Of a stretch of DNA of 64,000 nucleotides, positions 43,456-51,834 are shown piece after piece. A model generated the notes under the pieces. The model worked only from the letters and a program-made list of their open reading frames with translations. It was not told where the DNA came from and searched no databases. A program made the translations under genes and the position numbers. The DNA comes from AP-15 sp963735445 (GTDB lineage: Bacteria; Pseudomonadota; Alphaproteobacteria; ATCC43930; CGMCC-115725): the NCBI GenBank assembly GCA_963735445.1, contig CAVTLC010000004.1, positions 186,001 through 250,000 on the forward strand. The letters are read 5' to 3'. Numbering within the stretch: position 1 is the first letter of the stretch; each line of letters opens with the position of its first letter.

Positions 43456-43478
43456 ACGCATGGCGCGAAGGGAACGGC

Positions 43479-44774
43479 TTACATGTACTCGCCGGTGATC
43501 AGGCGAGCGCCGCGCTGGTAGGTCAGGTACGACCACAGCCAATCGATCGCAACCGCCAATCGGTTGCGAAAGCCGATCAGATAATAGATGTGGGCGACGC
43601 TCCAAATCACCCAGGCGACCCGGCCGGTCAACCGCAACCAGCCGAAATCGACCACGGCTTCCTTGCGCCCGATCGTGGCGAGCATGCCGAGATTGTGATA
43701 GCGGAATGGACCTGGCGACGACTTGCCGGCGAGCCGCGATTTGATGACCCGCGCGACATAGGCCCCTTGCTGCTTAGCCACCGGTGCGACACCTGGCAAA
43801 TGCTGGCCTTCAACTTCGGCCGTGTCACCGATCACAAAAATCTCGGGATGGCCCGGTAGTGTCAGCTCGGGGCTTACCGGTACGCGCCCGCCCCGCCCCG
43901 GCTTGATTTGGAGCCAATCGGCGGCCGGCGAGGCTGCGACGCCGGCAGCCCAGATCAAGGTCCGGCTTTCGATCCGCTCATTGCCAAGCACCGCGCCATC
44001 AGCATCGCACTGCGTGACCCTGACCCCGAGCCGCAGCTCGACCCCGAGCCGTTGTAACGCTTTGGCCGCGACCGCCGACAATCGCGGCGCAAACCCCGAC
44101 AGCAGGCGCGACTCCGCCTCGACCAGAACAATCCGGGCCGTCGTCGGATCAATGCGGCGAAAGTCGCGGGCGAGTGCGGCTTTCGCGAGTTCGGCGATCG
44201 CGCCGGCGAGTTCGACACCAGTCGGACCGCCGCCAATGATGACAAAGGTCAACAGCCGCCGGCGTTCGGCTTCGTCGTCGCATTCCTCGGCGCGCTCGAA
44301 AGCGACGAGAATGCGCCGGCGCATCGCCGTCGCCTCCTCGATCGTCTTCAAGGCGCAAGTGGCTGACGCCCAGTCGTCGTGGCCGAAATAGGCATCACGC
44401 GCTCCGGTCGCGATCAGCAGCTGATCATACGGGATGCGGCGTTCTCCGATCAGCACCTGATGCCCAGGAACATCGATCCCGGTTACTGTGCCCAACTGCA
44501 CGCGAGTGTTTCTTTGCCGCCCGAGAATGCCGCGGATCGGACCGGCAATATCGGCTGGCGATAAGGCCGCGGTCGCAACTTGATAGAGCAGTGGCTGAAA
44601 CAGGTGATAATTGCGGCGGTCGATGACCGTCACCTCGGCATCGATCCGGTCGAGCTTCTTCGCCGCTGTCAGCCCGCCAAACCCGGCGCCGACAATTACG
44701 ATGCGCGGTCGCCGCGGTGCGGCCTCGGCCAGCGCCGAGTTGCTCGCAGCCGTCCGTTCCCACAATCCGTCCAC
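43479..44774 (-). CDS. ndh: Type II NADH dehydrogenase (NDH-2)
   Basis: A ~431-residue flavoprotein with two dinucleotide-binding motifs: RIVIVGAGFGGLTAAKKL for FAD near the N-terminus and FVIIGGGPTGVELAGAIAEL for NADH in the middle. HLFQPLLYQVATAALSPADIA and FVIGDTAEVEGQHLPGVAPVAKQQGAYVA are typical of NDH-2, which passes electrons from NADH to quinone without pumping protons and sits on the inner membrane through its C-terminal helix (VAWVIWSVAHIYYLIGF). Start GTG 44774 is eight bases after AAGGAG. Single gene. Confidence 0.89.
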   Translation of the reverse strand: MDGLWERTAASNSALAEAAPRRPRIVIVGAGFGGLTAAKKLDRIDAEVTVIDRRNYHLFQPLLYQVATAALSPADIAGPIRGILGRQRNTRVQLGTVTGIDVPGHQVLIGERRIPYDQLLIATGARDAYFGHDDWASATCALKTIEEATAMRRRILVAFERAEECDDEAERRRLLTFVIIGGGPTGVELAGAIAELAKAALARDFRRIDPTTARIVLVEAESRLLSGFAPRLSAVAAKALQRLGVELRLGVRVTQCDADGAVLGNERIESRTLIWAAGVAASPAADWLQIKPGRGGRVPVSPELTLPGHPEIFVIGDTAEVEGQHLPGVAPVAKQQGAYVARVIKSRLAGKSSPGPFRYHNLGMLATIGRKEAVVDFGWLRLTGRVAWVIWSVAHIYYLIGFRNRLAVAIDWLWSYLTYQRGARLITGEYM

Positions 44775-44937
44775 GTCGCAATCTCCTTTCGGCAGCGCGC
44801 CTCGCAGCACCGAACGGAACGTGTGATCGAACGCGACTTTTTCAGCGGGCGCTCAAGACGATTTGAACAGGACCTGCAGCACCGCCTGGTAGTACTTAAA
44901 GGTGGTTTACCGGCTGAGGCTCCTGACCGCCTTCGGG

Positions 44938-45502
44938 TTAGCGATTGGCGCCGGGTACCCACAACACGTCGCGGGCGCCATTGTCGTTAACCCTTCGCCC
45001 CAGGACAAAGAGATGATCGGAGAGCCGATTGAGATATTTGAGCGCTTCGGGATTGACCGGCTCGGCAAGCGCCAACGCGCTGACTAGACGCTCGGCCCGG
45101 CGCGCGACGGTGCGCGCGAGATGCAGATAGGCGGCGGCAGCGGTGCCGCCCGGTAGGATGAACGAGTTCGAGCGGCCGCAAGCTGGCATTCATCGCATCG
45201 ATTTCCTGTTCGAGCCGCTCGACCTGCGTTGCTGAGATACGCAACGCTCCGGCGCTGCGGCGCCCACCCTCGGGCGTACACAGATCAGCGCCGAGATCGA
45301 ACAAATCGTTCTGAATGTGGCCGAGCATCCGGTCGGTCTCAGGATCGGCGTGCAAGCGGACGATGCCGATCGCGGCGTTCGCCTCATCCACCGTGCCATA
45401 GGCGGCTACCCGCAACGCACTTTTTGGCACGCGCGAACCGTCGCCGAGCGACGTCTCGCCCTTGTCACCCCCTCGGGTATAGATGCGCGTTAGCTGGACC
45501 AT
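44938..45502 (-). pseudogene. PduO-type cob(I)alamin adenosyltransferase split by one frameshift
   Basis: Frame one starts MVQLTRIYTRGGDKGETSLGDG, then VAAYGTVDEANAAIGIVRL and NDLFDLGADLCTPEG, the ATP-binding N-terminus of PduO/ATR. It runs off after NASLRPL. Skipping one base near 45173 continues NSFILPGGTAAAAYLHLARTVARRAER, then YLNRLSDHLFVLGRRVND, the conserved C-terminus with the R-x-x-E/R-R and DxLF segments. The joined product (~187 residues) is normal. The enzyme attaches the adenosyl group to cob(I)alamin. It lies 7 bases after the HIG1-type gene and is probably co-transcribed with it. Confidence 0.87.
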
Positions 45503-45509
45503 GGAGCGG

Positions 45510-45701
45510 CTAGCGATGACCGAGCAGCATCAGCGCCGCGAGTAAAAACAGCGCTAACGCCTGCATGATGACGCGCGCCTGCATCAATTTGTTCGAACGC
45601 CGCGGATTACCGCCGCGCAGCATCGTCGCAACGCCGAAACCCAGGACAACCAAGACTCCGGCCAAGGCGATCAGCAGCAGAATCATGACGAAGCTGGTCA
45701 T
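45510..45701 (-). CDS. Twin-transmembrane (HIG1-domain) small protein
   Basis: A 63-residue protein with two helices (MTSFVMILLLIALAGVLVVLG and MQALALFLLAALMLLG) joined by MLRGGNPRRSNKLMQARVIM. The N-K-L-M-Q-A-R-V motif between two helices is typical of alphaproteobacterial HIG1-domain proteins, relatives of mitochondrial respiratory supercomplex factors. Likely an inner-membrane respiratory accessory. It commonly sits before a cobalamin adenosyltransferase gene in alphaproteobacteria, as here. No strong ribosome-binding site is visible. Confidence 0.75.
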   Translation of the reverse strand: MTSFVMILLLIALAGVLVVLGFGVATMLRGGNPRRSNKLMQARVIMQALALFLLAALMLLGHR

Positions 45702-45835
45702 TCAACGAATATGGGGCCGCGTTCTCGCGCGGGCCAGCGATCATTCCGGGAGTGCTCGCCAATCGGCTGTTCCTCGCGACAGCGGCGGGTGGAAGCCGAC
45801 AGAATGTATGACTGTTCGGTCGATGATTGCTGCGG

Positions 45836-46408
45836 TCAGCGCGGCTCGGTCCAGCTCTCCGAAAACGCAAGCGCGCAGGTGCTGAATGGCCGGCCTTCGC
45901 GCTGCATCGGCCAGGCGCGACCCGAGGCCTGCACGCCGTCGAGCGTCAGTCGCGCGCCCAATGCCGGGATCAGCAATGTGCAAACGCCGTAGCGGCGACC
46001 GCCTTCGCCGGGCTGGGTATGGATCAACAGCGGCTCGCCGATATCATACCAAGTTAGCGTGACCTCCTCATCGGACGTCACGATCCGCTCGGTCCAGTAG
46101 TAATGCGGGTCGCCGGATTTGACGAATTCGGCCTCGGTGACCTGGATCGCGGTGTCGGCGGTCTCGGGGTTGAGCATGCCCTGCACGGTGGTCTGCAGCC
46201 AGCGCGCCATCGCGATATTGTCGGCGTAAATCCGCCAGCGATTCTCGGTCAGTTCGCTCTTTAGGTAGAGCACATGCCCCGGCCCGGCGGGGCATGTTAT
46301 TATGCGCCAATAGCTGGCGTTGGTCGTCTGCGGGCCGCCATCGGTCTCGCTCAGGCGGATAAACGGGTTTTCGCCTGTCAAAATCACATGATTGGGGTCG
46401 GCGGGCAT
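45836..46408 (-). CDS. Conserved hypothetical protein
   Basis: A 190-residue protein without signal peptide or membrane segment. It contains VILTGENPFIRLSETDGGP, GPGHVLYLKSELTENRWRIYADNIAMARWLQ and EVTLTWYDIGEPLLIH. It is mostly beta-strand in appearance and evenly conserved in style, with a good AGAGAGGAT ribosome-binding site, so it is very likely real. I do not recognise the family. It stands alone between the HIG1 gene and the polysaccharide-like island. Confidence 0.7.
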   Translation of the reverse strand: MPADPNHVILTGENPFIRLSETDGGPQTTNASYWRIITCPAGPGHVLYLKSELTENRWRIYADNIAMARWLQTTVQGMLNPETADTAIQVTEAEFVKSGDPHYYWTERIVTSDEEVTLTWYDIGEPLLIHTQPGEGGRRYGVCTLLIPALGARLTLDGVQASGRAWPMQREGRPFSTCALAFSESWTEPR

Positions 46409-46880
46409 CCGGGATCCTCTCTCGATGCGAGCCGCCTTGCTGCGGAGCGGCTCAGGCCCAGATGCTAGAGCATCGGCGCAGCGGGCGCCACCGGCGAGGC
46501 TGGTGATGCCGCCCTAAGTGGAGTTCATTGGACAAGGCAGGTTGCACTACGTTGGACGAATGCGTTTTGTTCCTTCAAGAATAAATGATTCCAGTCGTAG
46601 AAAGCCCAATGGCAACCGCGCCTCATTTTCAAGGTTGCTCAACGCGGCATCCTTGCTTACTCCGAGGTCGCATTTGGTTATATCTGCAAATCCGGCGTAT
46701 ATCCTCTCTCATATGCGATCCGGCTGCCGGCTAACCGGGTCTTGCAGGACACGAGTTTAGGCCCTGCGAGGCAGGAAACCGGACGATTTGGTTGCCAACG
46801 AGGTTGGTTGCGGCCGAATTTCGTTGCAGTGTGCCGCGATAAGACGAAAAATCGCGTTCGACGGGCCAGGAATCCGGGGA
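46409..46880. other. Gene-poor border of the island, with transposase debris
   Basis: No intact gene lies here. The DNA turns visibly less GC-rich from about 46530. It contains a 35-base relic of the IS1380-type transposase at 46717-46751 (described separately). Short frames reading through it are interrupted and lack ribosome-binding sites. Confidence 0.6.
46717..46751 (+). mobile_element. 35-base relic of the IS1380-type transposase gene
   Basis: These 35 bases match the transposase gene at 49593-49559 (other strand) with a single mismatch and translate to IRLPANRVLQD in the plus direction, the same peptide as in the full copy. Similarity stops abruptly on both sides. This shows that a second element, or part of this one in opposite orientation, was once here. 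Confidence 0.72.
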
Positions 46881-47654
46881 ATGTCGGCTGAAGCACCGCG
46901 CACTGGGCCTACACTTACCGAGATTTACGGTGAGAATTTCCATCAAGGATACCTCGCCGCGTCACTCCAATCCGCCAGAATTTACCTGAAATACCTATGG
47001 CAATTTTTTCAACCTGTTTCGGTCCTCGATGTTGGCTGTGGAAGAGGCGCGTGGCTTAAGGCCTGCCACGAACTCGGCAGCACACTTTTATTGGGGTTTG
47101 ATGGCGGCTCGAACAACCAAACATCGATGATTGATGGCGCCATCAATTTTCAGAGCATCAACCTGAACGAACCCTTTTCCGTCCCGGATAAGGTCGATCT
47201 TGCCATGACCCTGGAGGTGGCCGAGCATCTTGAACCCTCGACGGCCCCATTATTCGTGAAGTGCCTGACCGATGCCTCAGACGCGGTACTATTCAGCGCG
47301 GCCTATACGAAGCAAGGCGGCACCTATCATATCAACGAACAACCTCACACCTTCTGGGCAAATTTGTTTGCCGAGCATGATTTTGTTCCGTTCGATCTCT
47401 TCCGCCCGGTATTTTGGGGCAATGAAGATGTTTGTTTCTGGTATCGGCAAAACGTCTTTCTTTATGTCAAGAAAAACAGCTCCGTCTTCCGACAGTTGGC
47501 GTTCCACGGATTTAAGGAACTCGTGAACATAAGTTTCATGGATTGTATTCATCCTGATCTTTACGATGCGAAAACCGTACCGCCAGGTGTCAAGAGCCAC
47601 ATTGTCGATCTGGTGCCGAGCGTCTGGCGCGCGATAAGAGGCCGCCTACGCTGA
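46881..47654 (+). CDS. Class I SAM-dependent methyltransferase
   Basis: A ~257-residue methyltransferase. VSVLDVGCGRGAWLKACHELG is motif I, which binds S-adenosylmethionine. LGFDGGSNNQ holds the acidic second strand, and VDLAMTLEVAEHLEPSTAPLFVKCL matches the post-strand-4 region of methyltransf_23-like enzymes. It resembles the sugar or small-molecule methyltransferases found in surface-polysaccharide clusters. The frame opens at 46788, but the ATG at 46881 with AGGA nine bases upstream starts at MSAEAPRTGPTL, where the domain begins. Codon use is less GC-biased than in neighbouring regions, consistent with transfer. Confidence 0.84.
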   Translation: MSAEAPRTGPTLTEIYGENFHQGYLAASLQSARIYLKYLWQFFQPVSVLDVGCGRGAWLKACHELGSTLLLGFDGGSNNQTSMIDGAINFQSINLNEPFSVPDKVDLAMTLEVAEHLEPSTAPLFVKCLTDASDAVLFSAAYTKQGGTYHINEQPHTFWANLFAEHDFVPFDLFRPVFWGNEDVCFWYRQNVFLYVKKNSSVFRQLAFHGFKELVNISFMDCIHPDLYDAKTVPPGVKSHIVDLVPSVWRAIRGRLR

Positions 47655-47700
47655 CACTTTTTCGCGGATCATTCCGTTGCTGCGAGGGGGAGCCGTCGTA

Positions 47701-48216
47701 GTGACCGGCAGGCTAAGAGAAATCTTCAAGGAGTTCGTGCGCCGCCCGAGCTACCGCCATTATTTGTGGACTAAATTGTGTCGGCCATTTGGGTACAATT
47801 CCGAGCAGTGGGTGCGGGTAATATACAGCCGAGAGTGGCAAGAATTTCTAACTTCGTTGCCGCTCAATTCTCTCAAGGTACTTGAGATTTCGCCCGGCGG
47901 TCGGCCGGTCGTCGATACGAGCAGTGTCGCATACTACCGGGCTGTGGATTTTCCCGAGTTTGATATCACCCAGGATTTCCTTCCTGAGAGCTTCGACATC
48001 ATAATCGCAGAGCAGGTCTTCGAGCATCTCCGTCACCCGTATAGGGCCGCCCGCAACGTTCACAAAATGCTCAATGACGACGGCATATTCTTGATTGCGA
48101 CACCATTCATGCTCAAGATTCACGGTTATCCCCACGATTATACTCGCTGGACACCAGATGGACTTCGCGGATTTCTAGAGGATTGCGGGTTTACATGTGA
48201 CGTTCGTTGCTGGTAA
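47701..48216 (+). CDS. SAM-dependent methyltransferase, C-terminus apparently lost
   Basis: A 171-residue product. SLKVLEISPGGRPVVDTS stands where the SAM loop should be (GGRP in place of GCGxG), EFDITQDFLPESFDIIIAEQVFEHLRHPYRAARNVHKML is a typical motif-II region, and FLIATPFMLKIHGYPHDYTRWTPDGLRGFLEDCGF is a conserved segment of methyltransf_11 proteins in polysaccharide loci. The frame stops at CW-TAA. The bases that follow, in another frame, give GNKK, which resembles the usual WGN continuation, so a frameshift may have cut the end. The start is GTG 47701 with GAGGGGGAG before it. Confidence 0.78.
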   Translation: MTGRLREIFKEFVRRPSYRHYLWTKLCRPFGYNSEQWVRVIYSREWQEFLTSLPLNSLKVLEISPGGRPVVDTSSVAYYRAVDFPEFDITQDFLPESFDIIIAEQVFEHLRHPYRAARNVHKMLNDDGIFLIATPFMLKIHGYPHDYTRWTPDGLRGFLEDCGFTCDVRCW

Positions 48217-48252
48217 TAAAAAGCCGTAAAGGCGAACTCGTAGACTGCGTGA

Positions 48253-48750
48253 TCAGGGGGACGTTGCGGCCCGATGCGCGATCGGTTCCTGCGGCACGAA
48301 GCTGAGTACAGTTTCATTGAACCAACCCTGAATGATATGGACCTCTTTGGCGCTGGCCATCGCCATTGCTTGTTTAGCGAAATATATCTCGGCACGACAG
48401 TTATTGTAATACAATGGTCCGGAAACATTACGTTGCCAATTCAAAGCTGCCTCGCCGTCGATGTCCTTCGCGGGGGGCAATCCCTCGAAGCTGTCGAAGA
48501 GGTAGTGCACGCGGCCCGGCACCATATCAGCCATTCCCGCGCTCATGCCGCCTCGCCACACCCCTGCTTCAACGATGCACCCAGTGTCGGGGGCTTTCTC
48601 ATGGCATAGCAAGAGATTGCTCTCAAAAGTGTGCGGCAAGACCATGGTGAACGTTCGATAGCGCTCGTAAATGCGGGTAGTCCTCCGTACTTTTGGGGTT
48701 CTGATTACTTCCGCGATAATCGTTCGTGCGACGCGCTTAATCAAAGACAT
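48253..48750 (-). CDS. TylF/MycF-type methyltransferase, C-terminally truncated
   Basis: About 165 residues. FESNLLLCHEKAPDTGCIVEAGVWRGGMSAGMADMV holds the TylF/MycF SAM-binding G-V-W-R-G motif. VHYLFDSFEGLPPAKDIDGE follows, then EVHIIQGWFNETVLSFVPQEPIA. In family members this is followed by the metal-binding L-R-L-D-x-D-W-Y segment; here the frame instead ends with HRAATSP and a stop, so the metal site and last third are missing. It faces the truncated methyltransferase gene with only 36 bases between stops. Product is probably non-functional. TylF-like enzymes methylate sugar hydroxyls. Confidence 0.74.
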   Translation of the reverse strand: MSLIKRVARTIIAEVIRTPKVRRTTRIYERYRTFTMVLPHTFESNLLLCHEKAPDTGCIVEAGVWRGGMSAGMADMVPGRVHYLFDSFEGLPPAKDIDGEAALNWQRNVSGPLYYNNCRAEIYFAKQAMAMASAKEVHIIQGWFNETVLSFVPQEPIAHRAATSP

Positions 48751-49005
48751 TTTGCCCGGCAATTGCGGCTTGGTTGAGTGTACAGGCAGTATTCATATAA
48801 CCCGACATTCGCCAGATTCCGGCGGTTTCGCGGCCAGGATCGCGCCTCTCGAACGGACTTGGGCAACGGCAATTCGCCGTTGCCGCGAGCCAAGGGCGAT
48901 CGAGGTCTCCGGCTGACGCACTCCGACGCTGAAACGCGCCCGATTTGCTTGTCCCAAGGCATACCTCTCCCTCTGATGTACCAGGTGCCTGTCGCCCAGC
49001 GCTGG

Positions 49006-50373
49006 TCATGCCGGTGCGGGTGGCGCCCGCAGCCGGGCGATGAGCGATCAGGATGTCCGCGAACATCTGCCGCGACACCGCGACTTCGGCCATTTGGAAA
49101 GTGACGTAGCGGCCGTGGCTGACGACCTTGGCACCGATCTTGATCAGCTTCTCGCGCAGGCTGGTCAGCGACCACGGCTGTGCCGTCTTCGGCATCGCCA
49201 GCGTGCGCATGAAATTGCCAAGGTTATACGCGAGGACGTGGAGCTGGAGGCGGACGGCATTAGCGGCGAAGGTGCGGCATGACAGCCGCGTCCATTTAAT
49301 CGCACCCTTGCCTTCCTTTATCCATTGCTCCGCCGAGCCGCGTTGGTTGTAGAAGGCGACGACGCGCTCGGCCGGACGCGCCAGGTTGGTGATGATGAAA
49401 CCGACGCGCGGGTACAGCTCGCCCGGATGCCATTCGACCTTCGCCACGACGCGACGCGGCTTGCTCCAGCTCTGCGCCCTGATAGGTGAAGCTAGCGTAG
49501 TAGCGGCGCACCTCGTGCGGCGGTCGCCCGACCGGACGCTTGAGCAAGTACCCGATCCTGTCCTGCAAGACCCGGTTGGCCGGCAGCCGGATCGTGTAGC
49601 CGATGCCCTCGGCCTCGAGGAATTCATACATCTCGGGGTTGGCGAAAGCCGCGTCGCCCCGAAAATAGAGCCGCTTCACGATGCCCCGGTAGCGGGCGAT
49701 CACCGGCTCCAATACCGCGCGCCAACTGTCGGCACTGTGCACATTGCCCGGCCGCAGAGCGCAGCGCTCAACATCGCCGAGTTGGTTGAACACGAACAGC
49801 GGATGGTAACAGGTACAGGCAAAGTGGCCGTTGTAAGCACTGCCTTCCTGCTCGCCATAGGTCGGGCTCTCGCTCGAATCCATGTCGAGCACGATCCTCT
49901 TCGGCGGTCGCCGCTGGTTCACCCTGTCGATCCACTGGCCGGGCAGGTCGGCGAGCGCAGCAAGGTTCTCCGGTCGGCTCAGCCACTTCGTCTCGAAGCG
50001 GCCCATCTGGCTGGCTGAGGCGGCAGAGCCGGTGATCGCCCGGTCGCCGACTACCCAGCGCATCGCCGGGTCGCGGCACAGCCGCTCGGCGTCGTTCACA
50101 TCCTCGTAGCCGGCCAGCCGCCCGAATACCGATTGACGCAGCAACCCTGACCAGGCGATGGCGACCGTTCTTGCCGGTGCGCGCGTCGGCCAGCCTATCG
50201 GCACCCGTGTCGGTCAGGTCAAGCGCGTCATCCAGCTCGCGGTAGGGCAGCAACCCGGCATCGGAGGTGATCGCGGAACCGCGAAATTGCAGCAGCAGAC
50301 GACGGTCGAAATCCAGCCTCAGCGCGCCCTTATCCGCTTCACCCGCCGGGTCCCCCATCGTCGCCCCGATCAA
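49006..50373 (-). mobile_element. IS1380-family transposase gene, decayed by frameshifts
   Basis: A DDE transposase of the IS1380 family read leftward in four pieces. From 50373: RLDFDRRLLLQFRGSAITSDAG. A shift near 50145 leads into LLRQSVFGRLAGYEDVNDAERL, IVLDMDSSESPTYGEQEGSAYNG and YHPLFVFNQLGD. A shift near 49480 leads into SWSKPRRVVAKVEWHPGEL, VVAFYNQRGSAEQWIKEGK and LAYNLGNFMRTLAMP. A shift near 49045 gives the normal C-terminus LIARLRAPPAPA. The joined length (~455 residues) is normal. Each shift needs one base skipped. I could not identify terminal inverted repeats or a target duplication, so element ends are not set; they should lie between 48760 and 49006 on the left and 50374 and 50484 on the right. 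Confidence 0.84.
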
Positions 50374-50484
50374 CCCCCCAAGGCATGAATTCTAACCTGA
50401 AATCACCGCCCAGAATTTTCTTTGCGGCTTCCTTCATAGACATCGAACGCTCCTTCGAAGATCGTTCGGGAGATAGGATTCGCC

Positions 50485-51405
50485 TCACCGTGATCGAGAA
50501 AAAAGCGAAGCGCAGCGTGAGAGGTAGTAGTCCGAAATAGATAGAAACCGCTTGCGCTTCATGGTGATCCAGTTCGGGAACGTCTTAACCGGGTGCCAAA
50601 GCACATCACGTTCGCGCCCCGGCATAAGGCGGATTTGCAACGTTCCGAAGCTCCCGAGCTTCCGGTAATCATTTGGAGACCGATCAATGTAGCGCTGATC
50701 GCGGTCGTCCGGGGCGACAAAGGGACCGCGGCCGCCAATGTCACGGATCGGCATCCCGGCGGCATCTAACACGGCGGGCCATACCATTTCATGTTGCCCG
50801 TTCCACCCTCGCAGATAAGCGCCATCGATGGTCGCCAGAGCCGCGGTGGTCGCACGAAAAAACGGCAAAAAGCACACTCTTCGGGGACGATCTTCCGGCA
50901 GCGTGTCCATTCCCGTCGAGAACAGATAAATATAATTCCAATCTTTGGGTAAGAAGCGTAGATGAGTACATAGTAGTTCCGAGTTCGTCCCTGTCGTCTC
51001 CAGTCCCTTGATCAGTGCGCCGAAGTCGCCCGTGTACTCGACATCGTCCTCGATAACCCAATATCTGCGGTAATCTGGGCGATCGCGCCAGAACAGCAGG
51101 ATCGGAATGTCGCAATGTAGCTTGAAGGGAAACGACGACCGAGGCACCTTGGCCGGATAGCCCATCGCCCGAACCGACGCCAAATTGTAGACGCTGTGAG
51201 GAAACTCGACGTCCTCAAAGCGGATTATCCGAGTTCCCGGGATGCCGTCTCTATCATAGGTAACGATGTGAAAATCAATATCCGAGATAGAATTCGTAAC
51301 AGAGTTATAAAACCTTAACAATCTACGTGCGGTTTTTGCTGGCTCGTATGCAAAATAGATAAATACGTCGCGGCCATTATTTTTAGTTTGGCGGTTCATT
51401 TTCAT
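50485..51405 (-). CDS. Hypothetical protein, glycosyltransferase-like
   Basis: A 306-residue soluble protein. DVFIYFAYEPAKTARRLLRFYNSV begins it, followed by IDFHIVTYDRDGIPGTRIIRFED, FPFKLHCDIPILLFWRDRP and RYWVIEDDVEYTGDFGALIKGL. The alternation of strands and the acidic EDD followed by a hydrophobic strand recall the nucleotide-sugar DxD site of GT-A glycosyltransferases; I cannot name the family. Its location beside methyltransferases and transposase debris suits a surface-glycan gene. The codon use is less GC-biased than that of the flanking housekeeping genes. Confidence 0.65.
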   Translation of the reverse strand: MKMNRQTKNNGRDVFIYFAYEPAKTARRLLRFYNSVTNSISDIDFHIVTYDRDGIPGTRIIRFEDVEFPHSVYNLASVRAMGYPAKVPRSSFPFKLHCDIPILLFWRDRPDYRRYWVIEDDVEYTGDFGALIKGLETTGTNSELLCTHLRFLPKDWNYIYLFSTGMDTLPEDRPRRVCFLPFFRATTAALATIDGAYLRGWNGQHEMVWPAVLDAAGMPIRDIGGRGPFVAPDDRDQRYIDRSPNDYRKLGSFGTLQIRLMPGRERDVLWHPVKTFPNWITMKRKRFLSISDYYLSRCASLFSRSR

Positions 51406-51834
51406 GAATCCCGAAATTCAGACAGCACACCGCTCTTTCATCGCCCTCTGACCGCTGGAGGCAGAATCACGGACCGCTACCCGAGGACGAGGAGATGTTT
51501 TTACCCAAACCTCGTGTTCCGATAAAGGTCGGGCGCGAGAGGAATAATCGAGTAACCCGATTTGCGTTAAGCGGTTGCCAACGCTACTCATCTGATCGCG
51601 GTCCTCACCCGGTCTTTACGGCCAGTCGCGGCACAGTCGTCGCGGGTGTGCATGAAACCGCGCCGGCTTTCGGCGAAGAGAGGCTCCAGCGGCTCTTGGC
51701 GGCATTGAAGGTTGATCAATAGCGGCAATTACCGACCGCGCCGCGATTAACAACAGGAGGGGCGCAGATGGCAGTGGCCGCACCCTCTGCAATATCGGTC
51801 GCAGGTCTTGTCGTTTGTGAGCCCTTGACCTCGC
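51406..51834. other. Intergenic stretch at the right end of the island
   Basis: No convincing gene. A 75-codon frame at 51495-51722 lacks a ribosome-binding site and family resemblance. A short frame from an ATG near 51769 follows AGGAGGGG but overlaps the comM end and looks spurious. Confidence 0.5.

Noticed and set aside
48737..50484. Terminal inverted repeats of the IS1380-type element
   Set aside because: Only short AATTCAT-like similarities could be aligned between the two borders, not enough to fix the ends.
51495..51722. 75-codon frame between the glycosyltransferase-like gene and comM
   Set aside because: No ribosome-binding site, no resemblance to a family, and a composition like the surrounding non-coding DNA.
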